A DNA stretch of 64,000 nt from Oceanicella sp. SM1341 (GCF_003448965.1 NZ_QRGC01000003.1:124001-188000), one strand, 5' to 3'. Counted from the stretch's first letter, positions 7,608 through 17,728 are shown. Numbers and translations: made by a program. Notes: a model not told the origin generated them from the sequence alone.

Positions 7608-8621
7608 TCAGACGTCGAACTGGTAGGAGGCGGGGACGAAGCGGAAGCCCTCGTCCCTCGCCTCGAGATAGCCGAGCGCGGGGAAGGGCATGTGGTATCC
7701 CGCGAAGGGAATGCGCTCTTCCGCGATCATGCCCAGCACCTTCCTGCGCGTGGCGGCAGCCGCGGCCTTGTCCATGTCGTAGGCCACCTCCCAGTCGGGG
7801 CGCTGCATCGACACCACGTAATGGTTCACCGTGTCGGCGGTGAGCATCAGGCGCGCACCCTCGCTCTCGAGGTGGAACACGAGGTGGCCCGGCGTGTGCC
7901 CGAAGGCCTCCATGGCCTCGATGCCGGGGGCCACGCTGTCGCCCGGGGCGATGAAGGTGGTCTTCTCGGCGAGGGGCACCACGTTCGCCGCCACCCCGGC
8001 GGCACCGCGCTCGGTGGGGCCGGTCTTCTGCGCGTCCGCGGTCCAGAAATCGTACTCCGCCTGGCCCATCACGTAGGAGGCATTGGCGAATGCCGGCGCA
8101 CCGTCCTCCATCAGCCCGCCGATATGGTCGCCGTGCATGTGGGTGATGACCACGGTGTCGATGTCATCGGGGTTCACGCCGGCCGCGCTCAGCCGGTCGG
8201 TGAGCTTGCCCATGCCGTTGCCGCGCGCGCCCGCGCCCAGCCCGGTGTCGAACAGCACCAGCGAGGAGCCCGTGTTCACCAGCACGGGGGTGAAGCCGTT
8301 GGCGAAGCGGTCGGTGGGCAGGAAGTTCTCCTCCAGCAGGCTGGCCACCGTGCCGGCCTCCTGGTCGGCGCCGAAGGTGGGGTGCGGGCCCTCGCCGATG
8401 CGCAGCCCGTCGAGCAGTGTGGTGACCTCCATTCCCCCGAGGCTGAAGCGGTACCAGCCGGGGCGGGCGCCGCCCTGGGTCGGCACGGCGGCGGAGGCCG
8501 GGCGCAGCCCGGGCGCGAGCCCGGCGCCTGCGGCACCCGCCGCCGCGAGCGCGAGGGCGGCGCGGCGCGACACGGCCGGGGCGGCGAGGCGCGGGCGGTG
8601 CGGGGTGATCGTCTCGGTCAT
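7608..8621 (-). CDS. Exported metallo-beta-lactamase-fold hydrolase
   Basis: The product is 337 aa. It begins with a twin-arginine signal, 'VSRRAALALAAAGAAG', at about residues 16-40, so it is probably folded with metal in the cytoplasm and exported. The metallo-beta-lactamase core carries 'VVITHMHGDHIGG' (two-zinc HxHxDH motif), 'FGHTPGHLVFHLE' and 'LTADTVNH'. It belongs to the broad group that includes lactonases and alkylsulfatase-like and phosphodiesterase-like enzymes; the substrate cannot be read from the sequence. Quorum-quenching lactonase is one possibility. The start at 8621 has the ribosome site AGAGGGAGA upstream and puts the Tat signal at the N-terminus. Confidence 0.8.
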   Translation of the reverse strand: MTETITPHRPRLAAPAVSRRAALALAAAGAAGAGLAPGLRPASAAVPTQGGARPGWYRFSLGGMEVTTLLDGLRIGEGPHPTFGADQEAGTVASLLEENFLPTDRFANGFTPVLVNTGSSLVLFDTGLGAGARGNGMGKLTDRLSAAGVNPDDIDTVVITHMHGDHIGGLMEDGAPAFANASYVMGQAEYDFWTADAQKTGPTERGAAGVAANVVPLAEKTTFIAPGDSVAPGIEAMEAFGHTPGHLVFHLESEGARLMLTADTVNHYVVSMQRPDWEVAYDMDKAAAAATRRKVLGMIAEERIPFAGYHMPFPALGYLEARDEGFRFVPASYQFDV

Positions 8622-8746
8622 CTCTGGTCTCCCTCTCTCTGGCGACACCGGCAAGGCGCGCCGGCGCGGCCGAAGTGTGCCACAGCTCGGCCGCGGCGCG
8701 GCCAAATTCCTCGTGATGCGCGGCCGGCCGCATTCCCCCTGTAAGC

Positions 8747-8761
8747 GTTCGCTCAATGTTC
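8747..8761 (+). promoter_or_regulatory. LexA/SOS box GTTC-N7-GTTC
   Basis: GTTC (8747-8750), seven bases, then GTTC (8758-8761) matches the SOS-box consensus of Rhodobacter-type alphaproteobacteria exactly. It lies immediately 5' of a TATAAT hexamer (8762-8767), so bound LexA would block RNA polymerase. Confidence 0.75.
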
Positions 8762-8767
8762 TATAAT
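8762..8767 (+). promoter_or_regulatory. -10 element of the radical SAM gene promoter
   Basis: A perfect TATAAT sits 53 bases before the ATG at 8821. The -35 region (around 8739-8744) is poor. Transcription would start near 8774, giving a leader of about 47 bases with the ribosome site CGGAGG at 8808-8813. Confidence 0.6.
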
Positions 8768-8820
8768 GCGAACGAAAGAGAAACTCCCGGGGGATTCGCC
8801 GGAGATCCGGAGGCAGAGAC

Positions 8821-9978
8821 ATGGCCAGACACAGAGACATGGCCAGAGACGCGGACGACGACCTGTTCGAGACCGGTGTGCCGGAGGGATCAGAGGCCGC
8901 CGTACCGGCGGAGCGCCGGCGCGGGCGCGGCGCGCTCTCCAACGCCTCCGGCCGCTTCGAGGCCTACCGCCAGACCGTGTTCGACGATGGCTGGGGCGGC
9001 GACGAGGAGGCAACGCCCCCCCTGCGCACCACGGTGATGGAGGACACCACCCGCCGCATCATCACCCGCAACACCTCGCCCGACATACCCTTCGACCGCT
9101 CGATAAACCCCTACCGGGGCTGCGAGCACGGCTGCATCTACTGCTTCGCCCGGCCCAGCCACGCGATGCTCGGCTTCTCCCCCGGGCTCGATTTCGAGAC
9201 GAAGCTGCTCGCCAAGCCCGACGCCGCGCGCCTGCTCGCCGAGGAGCTGCGCCGCCCGGGCTACGAGGTGGCGCCCATCGCCATCGGCACCAACACCGAC
9301 CCCTACCAGCCCATCGAGAAGGAGCGCCGCATCATGCGCGGCGTGCTCGAGGTGCTGGCCGAGCACGAGCACCCGGTGACCATCGTCACCAAGGGCGGGC
9401 TGGTGGCGCGCGATGCCGACATCCTGGGCGAGATGGGCCGCAAGGGGCTCGCACGGGTGGCGCTGTCGATCACCACGCTCGACAGCTCGCTCGCCCGGCG
9501 GATGGAGCCGCGCGCCGCCACCCCCACCGTGCGCCTGCGCGCCATCACCGCGCTCACGAAGGCCGGCTGCCCCACGGGCGTGATGATGGCCCCGGTCATC
9601 CCCGGGCTCAACGACCACGAGATCGAGACCGTGCTCGCCGCCGCCGCAGGGGCTGGCGCCACCAGCGCCGGCTGGGTGGCGCTGCGCATGCCGCTGGAAG
9701 TGCACGAACTCTTCGCCGAATGGCTGCGGGAAAACTACCCGAACCGCGCCGCCAAGGTGCTGCGCATGGTGCGCGAGCTGCACGGCGGGCGCGACTATGA
9801 CCCCGCCTGGGGCAAGCGCATGACCGGCGAGGGGGTTCACGCGAAGCTCATCGCGAGGCGGATGGACACCGCCCGCCGCCGCCTCGGCCTCAGCAACAAC
9901 CGCTGGTCGCTGCGCGCCGACCTGTTCCGCCTGCCGCCGCGCCCGGGCGACCAGATGAGTTTCACCGACCTGCTCTGA
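8821..9978 (+). CDS. PA0069-family radical SAM protein (SplB-like, COG1533 type)
   Basis: The product is 385 aa. The iron-sulfur/SAM motif is 'YRGCEHGCIYCFAR' (CX3CX2C) at about residues 100-112, in the form typical of spore-photoproduct-lyase-like proteins of the PA0069/Rv2578c group. 'GTNTDPYQPIE', 'VTIVTKGGLV' and 'VALSITTLD' follow in the TIM-barrel. These proteins are often annotated as DNA repair photolyase-like, but their reaction has not been established as far as I know. The upstream SOS box suggests induction by DNA damage. A duplicated segment around the start gives a second in-frame ATG at 8839; 8821 has the better ribosome site. It runs toward rnhB, which begins 44 bases after its stop. 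Confidence 0.85.
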   Translation: MARHRDMARDADDDLFETGVPEGSEAAVPAERRRGRGALSNASGRFEAYRQTVFDDGWGGDEEATPPLRTTVMEDTTRRIITRNTSPDIPFDRSINPYRGCEHGCIYCFARPSHAMLGFSPGLDFETKLLAKPDAARLLAEELRRPGYEVAPIAIGTNTDPYQPIEKERRIMRGVLEVLAEHEHPVTIVTKGGLVARDADILGEMGRKGLARVALSITTLDSSLARRMEPRAATPTVRLRAITALTKAGCPTGVMMAPVIPGLNDHEIETVLAAAAGAGATSAGWVALRMPLEVHELFAEWLRENYPNRAAKVLRMVRELHGGRDYDPAWGKRMTGEGVHAKLIARRMDTARRRLGLSNNRWSLRADLFRLPPRPGDQMSFTDLL

Positions 9979-10022
9979 GGCGTTTTCGGCCGAACGGCTT
10001 CGCATCGCCGGCGGTCCGGTGT

Positions 10023-10664
10023 ATGGCTCGGGAAACACCCCCCGAGCCGTACGGAGCCTGCCACGTGACCACCCTTCCCGACCTCTCCCGCGAAGCCGCC
10101 ATCGGCCCCGGCGTGATCGGCATCGACGAGGTGGGCCGCGGCCCCTGGGCCGGCCCGGTGGTGGCCGCCGCGGTGATGCTGGAGGGCTGGCTGCCCGAGG
10201 GCGTGAACGATTCCAAGCGCCTGTCCCTGCGCCGGCGCGAGGGGCTCTACGAGGCCATCATGGCCCAGGCCGTGGTGGGCATCGGCCAGGCCACGGTGGA
10301 GGAGATCGAGTTCCACAACATCTCCCGGGCCACCACCCTCGCCATGCTGCGCGCGGTCGAGGCCCTGCCCGGCCGCCCGGCCTTCGCGCTGGTGGACGGC
10401 AACCGCGTGCCCGCCGGCCTGCCCTGCCCGGCCGAGGCCATCGTGCGCGGCGACGCGCTTTGCGCCTCCATCGCCGCCGCCTCGATCATCGCCAAGGTCA
10501 CGCGCGACCGGGCCATGGCCGCCCTCGCCCTGCAGCACCCCGGCTACGGCTGGGAGCGCAACGTCGGCTACGGTACGGCAGAGCATGCCGCCGCCCTACT
10601 AGAACTGGGGGTTACCGCTCACCATAGACGAACCTTCAAGCCCATCCACAAGATGTTGTACGAA

Positions 10665-10685
<21 letters not shown>
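10023..10685 (+). CDS. rnhB: Ribonuclease HII
   Basis: The product is 220 aa. It cuts the RNA strand of RNA-DNA hybrids and single ribonucleotides in DNA. Catalytic motifs are 'GIDEVGRGPWAGPVVAAAV' (about 33-50, with Asp and Glu), 'NDSKRLS', 'FALVDGN' (third Asp) and 'SIIAKVTRDRAM' (fourth Asp). GTG at 10065 is an alternative start that removes 14 poorly conserved residues. The gene ends 80 bases before ccrM; the rnhB-ccrM order is common in alphaproteobacteria. Two overlapping controls, repair and methylation, therefore sit next to the SOS-controlled radical SAM gene. Confidence 0.93.
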
Positions 10686-11920
<1,235 letters not shown>

Positions 11921-12126
11921 GCACGCCCTCGCGCCTTCATCCGGGCGCGACACGGCCCGGACAGCTTCGCGACGGAACTGCCCCTCGCGGAAGGGCAGTC
12001 GGTTTCCTCGCCCCTGTCCGGTCCCCTCCCGCCGGGAGGCGGGCCCGATGGCACGATCTCTCCCCGGTGTCGGTCTCAAGGCCACGGACGGCCGCGCCCG
12101 CAGACCGGCCTTCGGAGCCGGGCGCC

Positions 12127-13152
12127 TTACGCCTCTTCCAGCGCCGAGAGCCCGGCGAGGTAGGCCTTGCGCATCACGGTGGGGAAGGCGTTCGCCGGCA
12201 GGTGGCGGAAGCCCGGGCCGCCGGCGGGCACATCGGCCACCATCACCGCGAGGCGCAGGTGGAAATGGGTGAAGGTGTGGCGCACCTCGCCGGCCGGGTG
12301 CCAGTCTGCCTCCAGAGGCGGCGCGGGCTCCGGCGCCTCGTTCCACGCACTGCAGGGCAGGCCCAGCGTGCCGCCCAGCAGGCCCTTCTCGGGGCGGGTC
12401 TCCACCAGCACGGCGCCGTCCGCCGCCCGGGCGAGATAGGCATAGCCCAGCCGCACCGGCTTCGCCGCCTTCGCGCGCTTGCGCGGCAGCTCGGCCGCGA
12501 TGCCCTCGGCCCGCGCCCGGCAGGGTTCGCGCCAGGGGCAGATGCCGCAGGCCGGGCTGCGCGGCGTGCAGATGGTCGCGCCGAGGTCCATCACCGCCTG
12601 GGCATGGTCGCCGGGCCGCCCGGCCGGGGTGAGGAGGGCTGCATGGGCGCGCAGGGTTTCCTTCGCGTCCGGCAGCGGCTCCTCCACCGCGTGCAGCCGG
12701 GCCATCACCCGCTCCACGTTGCCGTCGAGCACTGTTGCCTGCCGGTCGAAGGCGATGGCGGCCACGGCGGCGGCGGTGTAGGGGCCGATGCCGGGCAGCG
12801 CCATCAGCCCCGCCTCGGTGTCGGGGAACCGCCCGCCCGCCTCGGCCACGGCACGGGCACAGCGCAGCAGGTTGCGCGCGCGGGCGTAGTAGCCCAGGCC
12901 CGCCCATTCGGTCATCACCTCCTCGTCGGGTGCGGCGGCGAGGTCGGTCACCGTCGGCCAGGCTTCCGTGAAGCGGGCGAAATACGGGATCACGGCGGCG
13001 ACGGTGGTCTGCTGCAGCATGATCTCGGAGAGCCAGACGCGGTAGGGGTCGGGCACCACGCCCTCGCGGCGCTCATGCGGGGGCACGCGCCAGGGCAGGC
13101 GGCGGGCATGCACGTCGTACCAGGCGAGCAGCTCGGCGGAGAGGTCGTTCAT
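12127..13152 (-). CDS. mutY: A/G-specific adenine glycosylase
   Basis: The product is 341 aa. It removes adenine mispaired with 8-oxoguanine. Visible are the catalytic glutamate in 'WLSEIMLQQT' (about 41-50), the helix-hairpin-helix 'ALPGIGPYTAAAV' followed by catalytic Asp in 'AFDRQATVLDGNVERV', and the iron-sulfur loop CX6CX2CX5C in 'CTPRSPACGICPWREPC'. The C-terminal NUDIX-like domain ends 'RHTFTHFHLRLAV' and recognises 8-oxoG. It is divergent from the DUF721 gene, with 127 bases between them. Confidence 0.95.
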   Translation of the reverse strand: MNDLSAELLAWYDVHARRLPWRVPPHERREGVVPDPYRVWLSEIMLQQTTVAAVIPYFARFTEAWPTVTDLAAAPDEEVMTEWAGLGYYARARNLLRCARAVAEAGGRFPDTEAGLMALPGIGPYTAAAVAAIAFDRQATVLDGNVERVMARLHAVEEPLPDAKETLRAHAALLTPAGRPGDHAQAVMDLGATICTPRSPACGICPWREPCRARAEGIAAELPRKRAKAAKPVRLGYAYLARAADGAVLVETRPEKGLLGGTLGLPCSAWNEAPEPAPPLEADWHPAGEVRHTFTHFHLRLAVMVADVPAGGPGFRHLPANAFPTVMRKAYLAGLSALEEA

Positions 13153-13279
13153 GCGCTGGCTTTCAAGGCTGAGCTCTCAGGGCAGGATTTTCACGGTGAA
13201 TTTACGCCGCTGCGAGCCGTTTTGGGGCTTTTGATCGGCCGGGGCGCCGATATGATGCGGGCAAATCAGGGCGAGGGTC

Positions 13280-13876
13280 ATGGCCGGGCAGCATGGGACA
13301 AAGGGCGGGAATGGCAAGGGGCAATCCGCCCCCGATGCCGCACGCCCGCGCCGCGGCCGCGGCTTCACCCCGGCGGGCGGGTTTCTCGCCGCGCGGCTGC
13401 GCGAGGTCTCGGGCAAGCGCGGCATCGCCGAGACCCGGCTACTGACCGACTGGGAGGCCGTCGCCGGCCCGGAGATCGCGGCGCTGTGCCGGCCGGTGAA
13501 GGTGACCCATGCCCGCAAGGGCGGACTCGGCGCCACGCTCATCCTGCTCACCTCCTCGGGGCGGGCACCGGAGCTGGAGATGCTCAGGCCGGTGATCCGC
13601 GAGCGGGTGAACGCCTGCTACGGCTACCATGCCATCGCCGAGATCCGCCTCACCCAGACCGCGCCCACCGGCTTTGCCGAGCCGGGCGGGTCGTTCACGC
13701 ATCGCCCGGCCGGCCAGGCCGCGCCCCGCCCGCTGCCCGAGCAGGTGGTGACCCGCGTGCAGTCAGAAGTGCGCGACGTTTCCGACGATGGCCTGCGTGC
13801 CGCGCTGGAACGGCTGGGCAGGAACGTAGCAGTCCGTCAGGCGAAGACGACGGAGAAGAAAGGACCAACCAGATGA
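13280..13876 (+). CDS. DUF721 (DciA-like) family protein
   Basis: The product is 198 aa. The DUF721 core is about residues 40-130 ('LLTDWEAVAGPEIAALCRPVKV' quoted in part: DWEAVAGPEIAALC, then 'ATLILLTSSGRAPELE' and 'INACYGYHAI'-like 'VNACYGYHAIAEI'). Relatives include DciA, the helicase operator in bacteria lacking DnaC, so a role at the replication fork is plausible; the family call is firm but the role is inferred. Its stop overlaps the start of the DsbA-like gene (ATGA), so the two are translationally coupled. Confidence 0.82.
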   Translation: MAGQHGTKGGNGKGQSAPDAARPRRGRGFTPAGGFLAARLREVSGKRGIAETRLLTDWEAVAGPEIAALCRPVKVTHARKGGLGATLILLTSSGRAPELEMLRPVIRERVNACYGYHAIAEIRLTQTAPTGFAEPGGSFTHRPAGQAAPRPLPEQVVTRVQSEVRDVSDDGLRAALERLGRNVAVRQAKTTEKKGPTR

Positions 13877-14523
13877 CCGACACCGCCCGCCGCCGGCTCC
13901 TCGCGCTTGCCGCGCTGGCGCCCCTTGCCGGGGCCCTGCCGGCCTTCGCACAGGCACAGAGCACGGGGGACGCGGCCCCGGCCGCCCCGGGCGAGGACAA
14001 GCGCCTGATGGAAATGACCATGGGCAGCGCCGACGCCCCGGTGGAGATGATCGAGTACGCCTCGCTCACCTGCCCGCATTGCGCGCATTTCCACGAGGAG
14101 GTGCTGCCGCAGCTCAAGGCCGACTACATCGACACCGGCAAGGTGCGCCTGGTGTTCCGCGAGGTCTATTTCGACCGGTTCGGCCTCTGGGCGACGATGG
14201 TGGCGCGTTGCGGCGGGCCGCTGCGCTACTTCGGCATCGTGGGCGAGATGTACCGCACCCAGCGCGAATGGACCCAGGGCGCCGATGACGCGGCCATCGC
14301 TGCCAACCTGCGCAAGATCGGCAAGGTCTCCGGCCTCACCGACGAGGAGATGAACGCCTGCCTCGGCGACCAGGACTTCGCCAACGCCCTGGTGGAGCGC
14401 TACCGCCAGCAGGCCTCCGACGACGGGATCGACGCGACGCCGACCTTCATCATCGACGGCGAGAAGGTGTCCAACCGCTCCTACGAGGAGTTCCGCAAGA
14501 TCCTCGACGACAAGCTGGGCTGA
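13873..14523 (+). CDS. DsbA-family periplasmic thiol-disulfide oxidoreductase
   Basis: The product is 216 aa. A signal peptide ('RRRLLALAALAPLAGALPAFA', about residues 6-26) directs it to the periplasm; the RRR could allow Tat export. The thioredoxin fold has the active site CPHC in 'YASLTCPHCAHFHEE' at about residues 68-76, the helical insert, and cis-Pro in 'GIDATPTFIIDGEKV'. It would oxidise or isomerise cysteines of exported proteins. The ATGA overlap with the DUF721 gene is a common arrangement in Rhodobacteraceae. Confidence 0.9.
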   Translation: MTDTARRRLLALAALAPLAGALPAFAQAQSTGDAAPAAPGEDKRLMEMTMGSADAPVEMIEYASLTCPHCAHFHEEVLPQLKADYIDTGKVRLVFREVYFDRFGLWATMVARCGGPLRYFGIVGEMYRTQREWTQGADDAAIAANLRKIGKVSGLTDEEMNACLGDQDFANALVERYRQQASDDGIDATPTFIIDGEKVSNRSYEEFRKILDDKLG

Positions 14524-14546
14524 GACGGCCCCGCCCGGCGGGAGGG

Positions 14547-14632
14547 AACGCCCCTCTCGCCGAGGGGGCCTCGCGGCCCCCTCGGCGAGGCGGGCGTGGC
14601 GAAGGGCCCTGCGGCCCTCCGCCCCCGGCGCG
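14547..14632 (+). repeat. Double-hairpin repeat, copy A
   Basis: Hairpin 1 is TCGCCGAGGGGGCC (14557-14570) pairing with GGCCCCCTCGGCGA (14575-14588). After the linker GGCGGGCGTGGCGAAGG comes hairpin 2, GGGCC/GGCCC. Aligned with the reverse complement of 15283-15368 it is about 80% identical over its length, starting from the same AACGCCC end. Confidence 0.75.
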
Positions 14633-15282
14633 CCCGAGGCCATCACGGCAGGACCGGAGCGCAACCGGGGCCGGCGGGAGGAGAGCCAGGCTGCCGCTGT
14701 CGGGCGGGCCCGCTGTTTCGGAGAGATCATCCGCGGGACGGCTCGCGGCAGGCGTCACGCCTCATCTCTTGCAGCACGACGGCGTCTTCCGGCCCCGGGG
14801 GTGAACGCCTGTCCCCCGGCGACCGGGCGCGAGCACTCGATCCGCAGGTCCATGGCTCCTGAGCCGGGCCGAAGCGCGTTTGCACGACAGGCAACTGCAC
14901 GCTGGGACACTGGAGGATGCGAGCCATCTCGCCCGGGCACAGGTCGCACCCGAAGCGCAGGGTTCACCTTCCGCGGCTCGACAGGCTTCATGGCGCAGGG
15001 AAGCGGACGTCTTCGGCGGCCAGAGGCGCGCGGCCCCGGGCGCGCCGCCGTGCCCGCAACGCATGCAATGGTCAGGGCAACAGCCCGTGTCCCGCTCGCC
15101 GGGAAACACCACGTCTCCGGCATCGAAAAGCCTCAACCACCTCCGGGGGGCGAAAACCCCGGTCCGGTCACAGCGCCCGTGCCGCGCCTTCCGGCTGCGG
15201 CAGCGCCGGCCGGCACCCGCCACCGCCCGGCCGGGCACAAGAGCCGGCACTGGCCCCCCATCCCGCACGCCCGCTCTCCGCC

Positions 15283-15368
15283 CGCGCCGGCGAAGGCCCG
15301 CGGGGCCTTCGTCACGCCCGCCGAGCTGCGGGGGCCTCGAGGCCCCCTCGGCGAGGCGGGCGTTCCCC
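15283..15368 (-). repeat. Double-hairpin repeat, copy B (inverted)
   Basis: Read on the minus strand it begins AACGCCCGCCTCGCCGAGGG and has hairpin 1 GGGGGCCTCGAGGCCCCC, the linker GGCGGGCGTGACGAAGG, and hairpin 2 GAAGGCCC/GGGCCTTC. It is the inverted partner of copy A, 650 bases away. Hairpin 2 could also serve as terminator for the glutamine synthetase-like gene that ends at 15386. Confidence 0.75.
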
Positions 15369-15385
15369 GGCCGGGCCCCCGCGCC

Positions 15386-16753
15386 TCAGATCGCCCGCAG
15401 GTAGACGTCGTATTCCACGTCCGTCACGCGCAGGTTCAGCGAGGCCATCTCCTGCTCCTTCATCAGCGCGTAGACCCGGGCGAATTCCTTCCCCAGCGCA
15501 TGGGCCATGAACCCGTCCTCCTGGAAGGACAGGATCGCCCGGCCCCAGCCCAGCGGCAGGTCGGGCCCGTCGTCGGGCCCGGCCTCGCGGCGCACCGGGT
15601 GGCCGGGGTCGATGTTCTCGTCCATGCCGTCGAGGATCGCCTGCAGGATGGCGGCCAGTGCGAGGTAGGGGTTCGCGTCCGCCCCCGCCAGCCGGTGCTC
15701 GATGCGTGCAGCGGCCCCCGTGGTGGCCGGCACGCGGATGGCGGAGGAGCGGTTGTCGAGCCCCCAGGCCGCGTAGGCCGGCGCATAGGTGCCGATGCCG
15801 AAGCGCCGATAGGAATTCAGGTGCGGCGCGAAGCACAGCATCGAGGAGGCCATGTAGCGCTTCATGCCGCCCAGCGCCCCCATCATCGCCGCGTTCGGCA
15901 CGCCCTCGGATGTGCCGGCGAAGATGTTCTTCCCCTCCCGGTCCAGCACCGAGATGTGGAAATGGAAGCCCGAGCCGGCCTGATCGCCGTAGGGCTTGGC
16001 CATGAAGCTCGCCTCCATGCCGTGCCTGTGCGCCACGTTGCGGATCGCGAGCTTGAGCAGCACCGACTGGTCCGCCGCCCAGAGCGCGCCCTCCGAGTGC
16101 ATGAGGTTGATCTCGAACTGCCCGGGCCCGAACTCGGCCAGCGCCACGTCGGCATTCACGTCGAGCGCCTTCGCCGCGGCGATCATCTCGTCGAGGATGT
16201 CCGAGAAGGGCGTCTGCACCGAGAGCCGGTACACCTGCGGGTCGTGCAGGCGCTCGCCGGTCACCGGGCAGATCGGCGGCTGCGCGCGGTCGGTCGCGTT
16301 GCGGTGCACGTCCATGAGGTAGAATTCCAGCTCCGGCGCGATCACCGGGGTGAGGCCGCGCTCCTCGTAGCGCGCCGCCACCCGCGCCAGCACCGCCCGG
16401 GGGTCGTAGACCGTGGGGCGACCGTCGGGCTCACGCATGGTCATCAGCGCCATGGCGCGCCTGCCCCCGGTCCAGAGGCAGGGGCCGAAAGCCGCCACGT
16501 GGCCGTAGCCGTCGGGGTCGCCGCGCTCGATGGCGATGCCGGCCTTGGCCACGTCCGCCGAGAGGATGTCGAGGTTGTAGAGCGACACCGGCATGCGCAC
16601 CTTGCCGAAGAGCTTGTCCCACTGGTCGGCCGGCAGGTGCTTGCCGCGCGCGACACCGTTCATGTCCGGGAACACCATCTCGATGGTCTCGATCTGCGGG
16701 TTCGCGTCGAGGACGGCCTTCACCTCCTCCTTCGTCAGGGTCTCGAGCTTCAT
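15386..16753 (-). CDS. Glutamine synthetase-like ligase (gamma-glutamyl-polyamine synthetase type)
   Basis: The product is 455 aa from the start used. It joins glutamate to an amine with ATP; the PuuA/GlnT-type members act on putrescine or other amines rather than ammonia. Motifs of the catalytic barrel are 'APELEFYLMD', 'GQFEINLMHSEG', 'GSGFHFHISVLD', 'NSYRRFGIGTYAP' and 'EHRLAGADANPYLALAA'. The length matches the PuuA/GlnT class, shorter than GlnA. The ATG at 16753 overlaps the ureohydrolase stop as ATGA, implying coupling; an ATG at 16762 is also possible. With a ureohydrolase upstream, a pathway from a guanidino compound to an amine and then to its gamma-glutamyl derivative is likely. Confidence 0.85.
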   Translation of the reverse strand: MKLETLTKEEVKAVLDANPQIETIEMVFPDMNGVARGKHLPADQWDKLFGKVRMPVSLYNLDILSADVAKAGIAIERGDPDGYGHVAAFGPCLWTGGRRAMALMTMREPDGRPTVYDPRAVLARVAARYEERGLTPVIAPELEFYLMDVHRNATDRAQPPICPVTGERLHDPQVYRLSVQTPFSDILDEMIAAAKALDVNADVALAEFGPGQFEINLMHSEGALWAADQSVLLKLAIRNVAHRHGMEASFMAKPYGDQAGSGFHFHISVLDREGKNIFAGTSEGVPNAAMMGALGGMKRYMASSMLCFAPHLNSYRRFGIGTYAPAYAAWGLDNRSSAIRVPATTGAAARIEHRLAGADANPYLALAAILQAILDGMDENIDPGHPVRREAGPDDGPDLPLGWGRAILSFQEDGFMAHALGKEFARVYALMKEQEMASLNLRVTDVEYDVYLRAI

Positions 16754-17703
16754 GCCGGGCACTCCGCGTAGAGGCAGAGCATCTGCAGCGCCACCGTCGC
16801 CCCGGCAAGCGCGGTGATCTCGCCCACGTCGTAGGCGGGCGAGACCTCCACCACGTCGGCGCCGCGGATGTCGAGGCCCGCGAGACCGCGCAGCAGGGTC
16901 ATCGCCTGGTGGGTGGTGAGCCCGCCCACCACCGGCGTGCCGGTGCCCGGCGCGAAGGCGGGGTCGAGGCAGTCGATGTCGAAGGTGAGGTAGCAGGGGG
17001 CGTCACCCACCCGGTTGCGGATGGCGGCGACGGTCTCGGAGAGCGGGGTTTCGTGCACCTCGGCCGCGTCGCGGATCAGGATGCCCAGCGGGTCGTCGTT
17101 TGTGGTGCGGATGCCCACCTGGATGGAGCGCGCCGGGTCGATCAGCCCCTCGTGCACCGCGTGCCAGAACATGGTGCCGTGGTCGATGCGCTTCGGCCCG
17201 TCGCCGTCCGACCAGGTGTCGGTATGGGCGTCGAAATGGATCAGCGCCAGCGGCCCGTGCTTCGCCGCATGCGCCTTCAGCGCCGGGTAGGTGGTGAAAT
17301 GGTCGCCGCCGATCAGCAGCGTCTTCACCCCCTGGCCCAGCACGCCGGCGATGGCGGCCTCGATGTCGTGCGGCACCTGCTCGGGGTGGCCGTGGTCGCA
17401 CCAGATGTCGCCGTAATCCACCACCGAGAGCCGCTCGAACGGGTCGAACGCCGAGGGCCAGGCCCGCGCCCAGGCAAGGTTGGTGGAGGCGGCGCGCACC
17501 GCCCGCGGCCCGAAGCGGGTTCCGGGCCGGTTGGTCACGGCGGTGTCGAAGGGCACGCCCATCACCGCGACGTCCGCTCCCTCGAGCGAGGTCGCGTATT
17601 TGCGGCGGCAGAAGGAGAGCGCGCCGGCATACATGTATTCGTCATGGGTGGTTGCCCGGGTGTCGGGCGCGGTGAAGGCGTAGTCGCGGCGAAAATCTGA
17701 CAT
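16750..17703 (-). CDS. speB: Ureohydrolase (agmatinase/guanidinobutyrase type)
   Basis: The product is 317 aa. Members remove urea from agmatine, guanidinobutyrate or related guanidino compounds using two Mn ions. The metal-binding motifs are complete: 'LIGGDHF', 'IHFDAHTDTW', and 'TFDIDCLDPAFAPGTGTP' towards the C-terminus. Specificity cannot be fixed from sequence. It is the first gene of a two-gene operon with the glutamine synthetase-like ligase, and lies divergent to a GntR regulator with 98 bases between the two starts. A second, only distantly similar ureohydrolase is at 35842. Confidence 0.87.
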   Translation of the reverse strand: MSDFRRDYAFTAPDTRATTHDEYMYAGALSFCRRKYATSLEGADVAVMGVPFDTAVTNRPGTRFGPRAVRAASTNLAWARAWPSAFDPFERLSVVDYGDIWCDHGHPEQVPHDIEAAIAGVLGQGVKTLLIGGDHFTTYPALKAHAAKHGPLALIHFDAHTDTWSDGDGPKRIDHGTMFWHAVHEGLIDPARSIQVGIRTTNDDPLGILIRDAAEVHETPLSETVAAIRNRVGDAPCYLTFDIDCLDPAFAPGTGTPVVGGLTTHQAMTLLRGLAGLDIRGADVVEVSPAYDVGEITALAGATVALQMLCLYAECPA

Positions 17704-17728
17704 GGTATCCCCGATGTTGCGCCCTCAA

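Larger units (their letters stand above)
14524..15385. other. 862-base gene-free region bracketed by inverted repeats
   Basis: No open frame in this gap has protein-like composition, signal, or similarity that I recognise. At its two ends are inverted copies of an 85-base double-hairpin element (14547-14632 and 15283-15368). The middle also contains CCGGGG/CCCCGG near 15143. It lies between the convergent DsbA-like and glutamine synthetase-like genes. It could be a decayed insertion, a non-autonomous element, or a convergence region rich in termination structures. Confidence 0.6.

Noticed and set aside
14755-15268. Possible genes within the 14.5-15.4 kb gap
   Set aside because: Candidate frames on both strands have Arg/Pro/Gly-rich composition, lack ribosome sites, and overlap each other fully.
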